Positions 8,406 to 16,122 of a stretch of DNA of 64,000 nucleotides are shown here, piece after piece. The number at the start of each line of letters is the position of its first letter. The first letter of the stretch is position 1. The DNA is taken from assembly GCA_017399025.1 (NCBI GenBank), contig JAFQEK010000034.1:1-64000 (forward strand), read 5' to 3'. A program made the translations under genes and the position numbers. The notes below the pieces were generated by a model. It was not told the origin of the DNA. It saw nothing but the letters and a program-made list of their open reading frames with translations, and made no database searches. This DNA comes from Clostridia bacterium (GTDB lineage: Bacteria > Bacillota > Clostridia > Oscillospirales > CAG-272).

Positions 8406-8450
8406 CAAAATAAAAGACATTAAACGGTATGATTGAAAGGGAGACGCAAA

Positions 8451-8786
8451 ATGAAAAAAGCAATAAAATGGATCGGTGCATGCTGTATTGCCTGTGTTAT
8501 CATTCTCGGCATATATTTTTCCATACAGCCGAAAACGCTGGATTTCCGCGGTACGGTAAACAAAATCGAAAATACAGGCGACGATACGATTTTTTATATA
8601 TCTGATGACGGCACGGGGGCTTATATCGTCATAGCAGACGGTCAAACGAAAATATCCTATTGCTGTAAAGATGATCCCGATATAGAATTGAAGGATATCT
8701 GCGTGGGCAATGTCATTGAAGGAAATTACCGCTTGCTTTCAAAAAACCGCAAAGCAAAGATGATAACCGTAGAATACCATAATTAA
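8451..8786 (+). CDS. Small membrane-anchored protein, unknown
   Basis: The 111-residue protein starts at an ATG behind AAAGGGAG. An in-frame ATG six codons upstream has no ribosome binding site. It has one N-terminal hydrophobic helix (about residues 5-25) with no clean lipobox, although two adjacent cysteines occur inside it. A short outer domain of alternating beta strands follows, resembling a small OB- or SH3-like barrel. No family can be named. The gene stands alone between two terminators with the same stem sequence. No strong promoter is seen in the 45 bp upstream, so it may rely on read-through past the rnpB terminator. Confidence 0.65.
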   Translation: MKKAIKWIGACCIACVIILGIYFSIQPKTLDFRGTVNKIENTGDDTIFYISDDGTGAYIVIADGQTKISYCCKDDPDIELKDICVGNVIEGNYRLLSKNRKAKMITVEYHN

Positions 8787-8817
8787 AAAGCAAACTTGAA
8801 ACAGAAATTTCTGTTTT

Positions 8818-8849
8818 TACCGTCAAAAAATTTTTGACGGTATTTTTTT
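8818..8849 (+). terminator. Terminator after the small anchored protein
   Basis: The stem TACCGTCAAAAA/TTTTTGACGGTA is followed by seven T. The outer nine bases are identical to those of the terminator at 8371-8405. Confidence 0.85.
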
Positions 8850-8917
8850 GCCAAAAATAAACCGTCCGCTTTTAGGATGGTTCTAATAGGAATATTTACA
8901 AATTTTTTCAGAAAGAC

Positions 8918-8946
8918 TTTTCTTTCTGAAGATTTTGTGTTATAAT
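8918..8946 (+). promoter_or_regulatory. Extended -10 promoter for the structured RNA/leader
   Basis: TGTTATAAT (8938-8946) is an extended -10 element. The -35 region is poor. A short inverted repeat, CAGAAAG/CTTTCTG (8910-8928), covers the -35 position and could be an operator. Confidence 0.6.
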
Positions 8947-8956
8947 GGAACTAATA

Positions 8957-9301
8957 AAGAGCCTCCCTCCGAGAGTAATGTCATTTAGTTAAGAAAAACT
9001 TCTGTCTGTTGCCGAAAGTTTACGGTTTGTTTGCCTTCCCTTGCGCACCGATTTGAGAATCGGTGCGCAAGGGGGACCATTATGCTGCTTTAGCGGCAAA
9101 ATAGTGGATGAGTAGTCAGTTTGCTACGCAAACATGCAAAAATATTTTGCATTTACACCTCATCCGCCTCTCTTCCAATTCAAGAATCGGGAGGCACCTT
9201 CCCCCGCTGGGGAAGGCTAACTAAATCTCTGCCATCGGCAATCAACAAACACTTGTTAAAAATCCTTAACTAAATCCGAGAGGAATCCTTGGGGCGCTCT
9301 T
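8957..9301 (+). ncRNA. Structured RNA or long leader of unknown class, split by a MITE
   Basis: Downstream of the extended -10 promoter, nested long-range pairings close a single structure. AAGAGC-CTCCC (8957-8967) pairs with GGGG-GCTCTT (9291-9301). ATTTAGTTAAG (8983-8993) pairs perfectly with CTTAACTAAAT (9265-9275). TTGCCGA (9009-9015) pairs with TCGGCAA (9235-9241). CCGAGAG occurs on both sides of the internal loop between the first two helices. The 185-bp MITE sits inside the innermost helix, so the host RNA would be about 160 nt without it. The sequence matches no riboswitch or sRNA family known to me. A helix TTGTAT/ATACAA (9299-9304 with 9342-9347) follows, then the start of the next gene. 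Confidence 0.5.
9033..9217. mobile_element. MITE-like palindromic element of gut Clostridia type
   Basis: The element is bounded by terminal inverted repeats GCCTTCCC (9033-9040) and GGGAAGGC (9210-9217). Inside are a 13-bp-stem hairpin (9040-9071), a subterminal inverted pair GGATGAG/CTCATCC (9106-9112 and 9159-9165) and a CACCTTCCCC block next to the right end. This terminal and subterminal layout is familiar from small non-coding repeats that are abundant in Oscillospiraceae-type genomes. It has no coding capacity, so it would depend on a transposase elsewhere. Target duplication is unclear: TAACTAAAT follows the right end and recurs at 9267-9275. Confidence 0.65.
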
Positions 9302-9368
9302 GTATGCCTTCAAGGGTATAGGCTTGTCCGATGCGTTTGTAATACAAAAATAAAAAGGAGGATTATAT

Positions 9369-9896
9369 ATGAATAACAATTGGCTGGTTGGTCTAAAGAA
9401 TTTTGTCATTGGAACAATGCTGACAGTTGTCCTATGGGGATTGTCGGGTTTTATATCGAATTTATTGATGGGATTTATGGATCAATGGGGGATAATTGAA
9501 TTATACAGGCTCATCATATTCGTTTTCTATTGGTTTATTTTAAATTGGTGGATCTATGGCACATCTGAAAAACAACGCCGATATTTGGAGTCTTTACCGA
9601 GAGACCACAAAATTACGTTGAAAGAAGATTATTTCGTGTTTTTAAAGCAAGAAGCTTTGCCGATCATAGTGTATTACACCATCGGTCTGTCTTTGCAGGT
9701 TTTCGTTTTCGGTTTTATAAAAGGTTATTTTCAAACATTTTTCGTAATATTGGCACCGATAGGTTTAGAACTGTCCAAGATTGGGAATTGGATTCTTTCT
9801 TTTGTTCTGTTTGTTATTGGTTATCAAGCAATCGCAATCTTTTACAGATGGCGCATTCGAAAAGAGCGATATCACTTTTTGTTTGAACATAATTAA
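9369..9896 (+). CDS. Four-helix membrane protein, unknown
   Basis: The 175-residue protein has four predicted membrane helices, at about residues 10-35, 42-65, 95-118 and 135-160. A basic loop between helices 2 and 3 (EKQRRYLESLPRDHK) and a basic C-terminal tail suggest both ends face the cytoplasm. It begins at an ATG behind AAAAAGGAGG. It is the only gene behind the promoter at 8918-8946 and sits after the structured RNA. A structured RNA followed by a small multi-pass protein recalls the OLE RNA/OapA pair, but I see no sequence that proves this relation. No family name can be given. Confidence 0.7.
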   Translation: MNNNWLVGLKNFVIGTMLTVVLWGLSGFISNLLMGFMDQWGIIELYRLIIFVFYWFILNWWIYGTSEKQRRYLESLPRDHKITLKEDYFVFLKQEALPIIVYYTIGLSLQVFVFGFIKGYFQTFFVILAPIGLELSKIGNWILSFVLFVIGYQAIAIFYRWRIRKERYHFLFEHN

Positions 9897-9911
9897 GTTT
9901 ATCATAATAAA

Positions 9912-9947
9912 AAATGCTCGTCGCAATTTTGAGACGGGCATTTTGTT
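9912..9947 (+). terminator. Terminator after the four-helix membrane protein
   Basis: The stem AAATGCTCGTC/GACGGGCATTT with one G-T pair is followed by a short T-run. The flanking A/T runs would also let it serve the convergent esterase gene. Confidence 0.75.
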
Positions 9948-9979
9948 TAAATATAGAACATGCAGAAAAGATTTTTCGA

Positions 9980-10993
9980 TTAGATCAGACTTTCTTTTCT
10001 CAACTCTCTCAAAAGATTTTCCGCATAAAAGCCGAATCCGAGATCATTGGGATGTAAAATCTGATCCGCAAAAAAGTCGGAAATATGAGGTGTCAGACGG
10101 AAGCCGTCCACAACGAAAAGTCCGTTTTCCTCCGCAAGCTCTTTCAATGCGGCAACAGATGACTCAAATTCACCGACGGGAGTTTCTTCCTGTGTGCCAA
10201 ACGGCTTTTTGGAATCTCCTCTCCAGATCGGAGCAATATAAACGAGCTTTTTATCGGGATAAATAGCTTTGATTCTCCCAAAAAACGCTTCCGCCGCCAT
10301 TAAAAACGCTTCCCTGTCCGGCTGAACAGCCCAATCGTTCGTACCGTAAGCCACAATCACCAGATCGGGATCAAAAGGAAGATCTTCATCCAGAATTTTT
10401 GCATCAAAAATTTCGCCGCCGACTGCCTGGTTGAGAATTTCCGCATCCAAGACTCCCGAAAGACGGTTGACGTAGGATAAAGAGGAATGGTAGGCATCGT
10501 AGCCCTGCGTAATGGAGTCTCCAAGGCAAAGAATTTTCATTTTGGACGAAACGGATTCGGCAAAGTTAGCGCCTGTAAGACAGATGTTGGCAAGATCCAT
10601 GCGCATGAGATTCGGGAAATAGACAGTCAAGCGATGCGTACCCTCGGGTAACGCAAATGAAACATGACCGCTCTTTTTTCTTAAAAAATTCATAACATAC
10701 ATCTGATCGCAGAAAATGCCGTCGATATAAAGATCGACAGAATAGAAGGTACGGCTGGAGGCGGCGAACACACGGAAATCAAAGGAAATTTCTTCCGCAT
10801 CGGTTATGCAGTCCAGCTTCATTCCCGCGGTGGCGCGGGTTTTCGGATAGAATGTATCAGGGGTTTTTTCAAAATAATAAATGCTTTGTTGATTCGTAAA
10901 TCGTGAAAAGCGGAACCAGCCGTCCTCGCAGAAAAAAGATACGAAGCCTTTGAGCATTTCACACAACTGTTTTTCTCTGATTTTAATATTCAT
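9980..10993 (-). CDS. SGNH/GDSL-family esterase, cytoplasmic
   Basis: The 337-residue protein has an N-terminal beta-sandwich of about 145 residues and an SGNH hydrolase domain. The nucleophile block is CLGDSITQGY (Ser near residue 160), followed by an oxyanion Gly in QAVGGE, the block GTND (about 216-219) and the catalytic His in HPNDLGFG (about 314). The start is placed at the ATG behind GGAGAG at 10993; a frame extension upstream runs through a hairpin and lacks a ribosome binding site. There is no signal peptide, so it should act inside the cell. It lies behind a GH28 gene, suggesting removal of acetyl or other ester groups from imported pectin fragments. The substrate is inferred only. 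Confidence 0.85.
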   Translation of the reverse strand: MNIKIREKQLCEMLKGFVSFFCEDGWFRFSRFTNQQSIYYFEKTPDTFYPKTRATAGMKLDCITDAEEISFDFRVFAASSRTFYSVDLYIDGIFCDQMYVMNFLRKKSGHVSFALPEGTHRLTVYFPNLMRMDLANICLTGANFAESVSSKMKILCLGDSITQGYDAYHSSLSYVNRLSGVLDAEILNQAVGGEIFDAKILDEDLPFDPDLVIVAYGTNDWAVQPDREAFLMAAEAFFGRIKAIYPDKKLVYIAPIWRGDSKKPFGTQEETPVGEFESSVAALKELAEENGLFVVDGFRLTPHISDFFADQILHPNDLGFGFYAENLLRELRKESLI

Positions 10994-11011
10994 TTTTCTC
11001 TCCTGAACCAA

Positions 11012-11038
11012 AGAGCGAGCGCATAAAACGCTCGCTCT
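11012..11038. terminator. Intercistronic hairpin between the GH28 and esterase genes
   Basis: A perfect 10-bp stem, AGAGCGAGCG/CGCTCGCTCT, with a 7-nt loop lies between the GH28 stop and the esterase ribosome binding site. On the minus strand no real T-run follows, so it may stabilise or partly attenuate the message rather than end it. Confidence 0.6.
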
Positions 11039-11068
11039 GTTATTTTTAGTCAAATTCAAACGATCCGA

Positions 11069-13966
11069 TTATTCTTCGTAATCAAAGTAAGCAACATCGG
11101 GACGTACATCGGGATGATCAAGCGTAATCTCGGAATTTCTGATTACCACGTTTTTCGCAAAGCGAATGGTGAATTTTGAGCCTGCGGAAGGTCCGTGGCG
11201 GTCATATTCGGGATAACCCTTATTGATGGTCTTGGGACATCCAAACTGTTCCGTTGCGCCGCCGGGAAGCTCGAAATGGCAGTTTTCAAATACAACGTCT
11301 TCAACGCGCTGATTTTCGTTCTGACCGATCACCAAGGTTTCACGGATGAATTTTCTATGGCTGAACGGATAAGGCTTTTCAAAACGGAGATCACGGAAGG
11401 TAACTCCCTTGATATAACCCCAACGGGTGGGAATGCCTTCTTTACGGGGCAAACGGTTGCGTTCGCCGACAGTGATATAGACGGGAGCGCCAACGTCCGT
11501 CATGTCGATGCGTTCAAAGAGAACGTTTTCAACAGCCGCACCGTCAACGGTTTCCAAAGAAATACCGCAACGGTTGACATTCTTAACCGTACAGCCGCGG
11601 ATATTTGCGTTTTTGAGACAATAATACGTATCTGTACCGAATTTGATACCGGAAGCCAAGCTCTGAATCATCATATCGTCAACGTCAATATTGTAACAGC
11701 CGACGGGATCCGAGCTCTTGAAGCAAAGTCCGTCATCGCCTGCCATTACGTTACAGCCGTAAATGGTCATATCGTGGCAGTCAACGGGATCGATACCGTC
11801 ACGGTTCGGTGTATTCATGCAGTCAAGGTTCAGACCGCGGATCAGAACGTTTGCGCTGGAAAGCGGAACGACGGTCCAGAAGCAGCTGCTCTTGAAATTG
11901 ATGTTTTCTACCGTAACACCTTTGGAATAGGTAATATATACAAGGTCGGGACGCGCATCCTCTACGCGTCTGTCTCCGAGCGGGTCATTCATTTTGAAAC
12001 GGTATCTGCCGTTACCGTCAAGCATGCCGCCGCCCGTTACACGGACGTTGGAAACCTCATGACCGTATACAAGACCTCTGCCAAGCTGGCGATGCGCACA
12101 AAGGCTTGCGTAAGGCTGCTGCAACGGATATTCGCCGTGATCTTGTGTACCGAGAACGGTTGCGGTTCTGTCAACGAAGAGTGTCATATCGGACTTGAGG
12201 AAAAGCTCACCCGAGAAGAATACGCCGTCATGCAGATAAACCGTACCGCCCGTATAAGCCGCATCATCAATCGCTTTCTGGATTGCCGCGGTATCCAATG
12301 TTTTGCCGTCGCCAAGCGCGTTATAGGGTGCTTTCGTAACGTCAAATACGGGAGCCGCAGGGATAACACCGCGGGAGAAATCCCAAGCATCATAAATACG
12401 GATTCTGTTAATCAGAAGTCTCGTTCCTGCCTGCGCGGTATAAACCAAACGGGAAACGCTTTCAACAGGCGTTGCAAAAGCAAAATCCTTTGCGCGTACG
12501 GCACCGTCAACCATCAGGGTATAAACAGATTTTTCGGTATCCAGGGAAATCTTGAGATTGTACCAGTTGCCGGACGGATAGTATTGCCAATCCACCAGAC
12601 CTTCAAAAATTTCAACCCAGTCATTGCCGTTGGTTGCAAACAAACAGTTTTTATAGAAGGCAACTCTGCAAGCCGTATTGCCCTTATCATCGGTAACCGC
12701 GGGAACGATCACAAGGCTTTCATCCTCGGGATGTACCTTCGTTTCAATCGTAACCACACCGGAAACGGCGGGGAATCTGTATTCCGCACTTGCGTCCTCG
12801 TCGTTTTCGGAAACGAGAGAAACACTCTTGTCACTTGCGAAAGGCAGATCTGCCAAAGTAACGGAAGCGTTTGCGGTAGGAGTCATATCAATTTCATCGG
12901 AAGTAAATTCCTCACGGACCGCATAAATTTCAGTATCATCAAACAAATAAAGATTATCCAACTCACCGATACCGTCACAGGAAAAGCCAATGGCAACGGG
13001 CTCGGCATCGCTAATGACCTCCACACCCTTGACTGCAAGGCGTGTGTTTGCCCAAACGTCATATTCGCCGCGTTCGGTATCCAGAACCACACGAAGTTCC
13101 ATATCTTCACCCTGTGCATAAGGAAGAATCACTTCTCCGTCCATGGTGCAAAGCGTATCTCCGTCCAGAACGGCGCCGCAAATTGCGCCTGCGCTGCCGA
13201 GAATTGCCGCCGCAAGAATACCTTCCTTGCAGTTCAGCTTTGCCGTCATAACGATACGGGAGGAAGCGTTTTCAATCGGATAAGAAAGATAGGAATCCGC
13301 AGTCATGGCAACATAGCCGTCCCTCGCATCGTCCTCTCTCTTTTTGAGTGTACAGCCGTGGCCGCCGAAACGCTCCAATGCGTTTTCCTGATTAAATACT
13401 TCAACAAGATAGCTCTTATATTCTCTTTTTTCATATGCGGGAAGCGCTTCTCCCATCACGGGAACCTGTGCCAAAGTGCGTTTTTCTTCATCTGCAGTCG
13501 GAATTGCAAGAACGATAAAATGATTGCAATCGCCTTCAATACCGGGAATATGTACAAGTTCACCCTGTTCGGATGCTTTTTCAAAAATCACATATGTTCT
13601 TCCGTCAGAACCTGTAATTTTGTCACCTGTAGCAAAGAAATCTTCCGTCCATGTGGGCATCGGCATGGACTCGTCCAGAGCAACGGCAACGACCGCATCT
13701 CTTTCGCAGAAGAAATCCACCTCCTGCTTATCGTCAAAACCGTCCGCGCGGGAATTGAAGGTCATGATGTAATCCGCGCCGATATAACGCGCGGGAACTG
13801 CCGAAGCAGTAACTTCTTCGTTGGAATGGAGCTTTGCGCCTACAGAAAAATTTGCATATACGGAATACCAGCCGCTGGTATCCCAAGGAGAAACGAATCT
13901 GCCTATGATGGGAGATTCGGGATAGTATGCGCCACAGCTTACACGGTTATGGGAATTCATGTTCAT
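11069..13966 (-). CDS. GH28 polygalacturonase-like protein with N-terminal accessory domains, no signal peptide
   Basis: The 965-residue protein has roughly 550 N-terminal residues of beta-sandwich or LamG-like accessory domains, then a GH28 parallel beta-helix (about 555-960). The helix region opens with AIQKAIDDA...GGTVYLHDG and GGGMLDGNG. It carries the catalytic-type acids in NRDGIDP and AGDDG. The usual HG histidine motif is replaced by SGIKFGT, as in divergent exo-acting members. The start has AAAGGA ten bases upstream and no secretion signal, so intracellular action on imported pectic oligosaccharides is likely. It starts 29 bp after RNase J on the same strand and is followed by the esterase. 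No transporter for the substrate is visible here. Confidence 0.85.
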   Translation of the reverse strand: MNMNSHNRVSCGAYYPESPIIGRFVSPWDTSGWYSVYANFSVGAKLHSNEEVTASAVPARYIGADYIMTFNSRADGFDDKQEVDFFCERDAVVAVALDESMPMPTWTEDFFATGDKITGSDGRTYVIFEKASEQGELVHIPGIEGDCNHFIVLAIPTADEEKRTLAQVPVMGEALPAYEKREYKSYLVEVFNQENALERFGGHGCTLKKREDDARDGYVAMTADSYLSYPIENASSRIVMTAKLNCKEGILAAAILGSAGAICGAVLDGDTLCTMDGEVILPYAQGEDMELRVVLDTERGEYDVWANTRLAVKGVEVISDAEPVAIGFSCDGIGELDNLYLFDDTEIYAVREEFTSDEIDMTPTANASVTLADLPFASDKSVSLVSENDEDASAEYRFPAVSGVVTIETKVHPEDESLVIVPAVTDDKGNTACRVAFYKNCLFATNGNDWVEIFEGLVDWQYYPSGNWYNLKISLDTEKSVYTLMVDGAVRAKDFAFATPVESVSRLVYTAQAGTRLLINRIRIYDAWDFSRGVIPAAPVFDVTKAPYNALGDGKTLDTAAIQKAIDDAAYTGGTVYLHDGVFFSGELFLKSDMTLFVDRTATVLGTQDHGEYPLQQPYASLCAHRQLGRGLVYGHEVSNVRVTGGGMLDGNGRYRFKMNDPLGDRRVEDARPDLVYITYSKGVTVENINFKSSCFWTVVPLSSANVLIRGLNLDCMNTPNRDGIDPVDCHDMTIYGCNVMAGDDGLCFKSSDPVGCYNIDVDDMMIQSLASGIKFGTDTYYCLKNANIRGCTVKNVNRCGISLETVDGAAVENVLFERIDMTDVGAPVYITVGERNRLPRKEGIPTRWGYIKGVTFRDLRFEKPYPFSHRKFIRETLVIGQNENQRVEDVVFENCHFELPGGATEQFGCPKTINKGYPEYDRHGPSAGSKFTIRFAKNVVIRNSEITLDHPDVRPDVAYFDYEE

Positions 13967-13995
13967 AATCTGAGTCCTTTCCTTTCAACATCCGA

Positions 13996-15675
13996 TCAGA
14001 TATCCATAATGATCGGCAAAATCATCGGTTTGCGTTTGGTCTGGGAATAAATAAATTTAGAAAGATCTTCTTTCATTTTGAATTTCAACTGTGCCCAATC
14101 GTGAACGCCCTTATCAAGGCAATGATAAAGCGCTTCGCGGGAAATCATACGGATCTGTTCGATCAAAGGCTCGCTTTCCTTTGCGTAAACAAAGCCGCGG
14201 GAAACGATTTCGGGACCGGAAATGATATCGCAAGCCTGTGCATCAATGGTTGCCACCACAATGATGATTCCATCCTCGGACAAATGGCGTCGATCTCGCA
14301 GAACCACGTTTCCAACGTCTCCGACACCCGTACCGTCAACCAGAATAATGCCGGCGGGAACCGTTCCATTGAATTTTGCACCGTCCGTGCCGATTTCCAG
14401 AATCTTTCCGTTTTCCGAAACGAAAACGTGATTCGGCTCCATGCCCATATATTCCGCAAGTTCTTTATGGTGATACAAATGTCTTGCTTCTCCATGTACA
14501 GGCATAAAATACTGCGGTTTTGTCAGCGCATGTATAATTTTCAGCTCTTCCTGGCAAGCATGACCCGAAACATGAACTTCGGCAACGCTGTCATTGAGAA
14601 CACGGACCCCTTTCCGATAAAGCTCGTTGATAATATTTCCGACAAGCTTTTCATTTCCGGGAATTGCGGAAGCACTGATGATGACGACATCATCCGTTCC
14701 CAATTCGATTTTGTCGTGCATATTGAATGCCATACGGTAAAGCGCTGACATGGGTTCACCCTGACTTCCCGTAGAAATAACGGTCAGCTTTTCGGGAGGA
14801 TATTTCTTGCTCTCACTGATATCAATAAGCGTTCCCTCCGGGATATCCATATAGCCGAGATCTACAGCAGCGGAAACGATATTGATCATACTGCGTCCCG
14901 TTACCGCAACCTTTCTGCCGGCATTGACGGAACTGCTGATGATGTGCTGAATACGGTGAACATTTGAGGAAAAGGTCGCAATCACCAGACGTTTATCCTT
15001 ATAAATATCAAAAATACGAACGAGCGATTCAGCAATCTTATGCTCCGAAGGAGTATATCCTGGACGTTCCACGTTTGTGGATTCCGCCATCAGAAGCAGA
15101 ACACCCTCTTTTCCAAGTTGTCCGAACCGTGTCAAATCTATCATTTCTCCGCTTACGGGCGTAGTATCGATCTTAAAGTCTCCCGTATGCACGATCGTTC
15201 CGAGCGGTGTTCTGATCGCAAGCGCACAGGCATCGGCAATGGAGTGATTGACATGAATAAACTCCACCTCAAAAAGACCGAGTTTTATCGTATCTCCCGC
15301 GCTCACGCAATTCAATTCCGGTTCAAAACCCAATTCGTGCTCGGCAAGCTTGTTTTCCAGAATGCCGAGTGTCAATCTCGTTCCGTAGATCGGAACCGTC
15401 AATTTCTGCAACAGATACGGAATACCGCCGATATGGTCCTCATGCCCGTGTGTAAGAACAATACCCTTGATCTTTTCCGCATTGCTGACCAGATATGTGA
15501 TATCGTTGACAACAAGATCAACGCCGAGCATATCATCATTCGGGAAGCCAAGTCCGCAGTCAACGATGAGTATATTGTCGCTGTATTCGAGTATAGTCAG
15601 GTTTTTTCCAATTTCACCGAGTCCACCCAGAGGGATGACTCTCAATTTTTTCAGTTTTCCTTTGGTTCTCGCCAT
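13996..15675 (-). CDS. rnjA: Ribonuclease J
   Basis: The 559-residue protein is a beta-CASP metallo-beta-lactamase RNase, combining endonuclease and 5'-3' exonuclease activity in mRNA decay and rRNA maturation. Zinc ligands are seen in THGHEDHIGG, in the VNHSIADA histidine and in HTGDFKID. The beta-CASP part includes TGSQGEP, and the C-terminal MPVHGEARHL histidine is present. The length matches RNase J1/J2. The start is the ATG of MARTKGK behind GAAAGGA, not the upstream in-frame ATG, which would add 26 untypical residues. It lies behind a leader of about 300 nt and runs directly into the GH28 gene. Confidence 0.95.
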   Translation of the reverse strand: MARTKGKLKKLRVIPLGGLGEIGKNLTILEYSDNILIVDCGLGFPNDDMLGVDLVVNDITYLVSNAEKIKGIVLTHGHEDHIGGIPYLLQKLTVPIYGTRLTLGILENKLAEHELGFEPELNCVSAGDTIKLGLFEVEFIHVNHSIADACALAIRTPLGTIVHTGDFKIDTTPVSGEMIDLTRFGQLGKEGVLLLMAESTNVERPGYTPSEHKIAESLVRIFDIYKDKRLVIATFSSNVHRIQHIISSSVNAGRKVAVTGRSMINIVSAAVDLGYMDIPEGTLIDISESKKYPPEKLTVISTGSQGEPMSALYRMAFNMHDKIELGTDDVVIISASAIPGNEKLVGNIINELYRKGVRVLNDSVAEVHVSGHACQEELKIIHALTKPQYFMPVHGEARHLYHHKELAEYMGMEPNHVFVSENGKILEIGTDGAKFNGTVPAGIILVDGTGVGDVGNVVLRDRRHLSEDGIIIVVATIDAQACDIISGPEIVSRGFVYAKESEPLIEQIRMISREALYHCLDKGVHDWAQLKFKMKEDLSKFIYSQTKRKPMILPIIMDI

Positions 15676-15978
15676 AGAATAAATCCTTTCTTTCGTTAAT
15701 AATCTCAAAAAAAACAGACAGTGCTGCCAAAAAAACGAATTTGAGCAACACAAAAAATCCTGAACGCTCCTTGCGGTTCAAGCAATAATCTGATTCAATA
15801 TGTATCGCACAAAAATTTCACGCATCCGGAAGCAAAATTTTCGCACGAAAAGATAAAAATAGAACGGCTATCCGATCAAAAGCCATATTCTCAACGCTCG
15901 GTTCGGATACTGCTTATATATTGTGTTCAAATTATTTCAAATCAAACGCAGAAATTCATTTTTCTGCTCTCTTCTTAC
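15676..15978 (-). other. Long untranslated leader of the RNase J gene
   Basis: About 300 nt separate the promoter at 15979-16007 from the rnjA start. A small hairpin (GAAC...GTTC near 15762-15780) is visible, but no known riboswitch or strong terminator. A long leader would allow RNase J to control its own message. That is inference from length only. Confidence 0.4.
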
Positions 15979-16007
15979 AGTATACACCAATTTTATGATT
16001 TTCGCAA
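15979..16007 (-). promoter_or_regulatory. Promoter of the RNase J operon
   Basis: On the minus strand TTGCGA (16002-16007) and TATACT (15979-15984) are separated by 17 bp. Confidence 0.65.
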
Positions 16008-16093
16008 TAGTTTTTTGAATTTATTTTTTGCATCATCTCCCGCAGCCCATCTCAAATATGCAGATACGGGAAAATATTATCCGGATAAATAGA

Positions 16094-16113
16094 ATGCCCT
16101 CCCTTTCGGGAAG
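16094..16113 (-). terminator. Hairpin after the DUF1576 gene
   Basis: The stem GCCTTCCC/GGGAGGGC with a GAAA loop lies 10 bp after the stop codon and is followed by an AT-rich stretch without a continuous T-run. Confidence 0.55.
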
Positions 16114-16122
16114 GCAAAACGA

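Noticed and set aside
8026-8481. A 151-codon open frame on the minus strand over rnpB
   Set aside because: It overlaps conserved RNase P RNA core sequence, which explains the region fully.
8957-9301. OLE RNA with its partner protein OapA
   Set aside because: The order (structured RNA, then a small multi-pass protein) fits, but the RNA is far shorter than OLE (about 600 nt) once the MITE is removed, and I cannot identify OLE consensus sequence. Left as unknown.
11195-14050. A 951-codon open frame on the plus strand opposite the GH28 gene
   Set aside because: It is antisense to a clear GH28 protein, has no ribosome binding site and its translation lacks any domain. It stays open because the GH28 gene rarely uses the codons that would give antisense stops.
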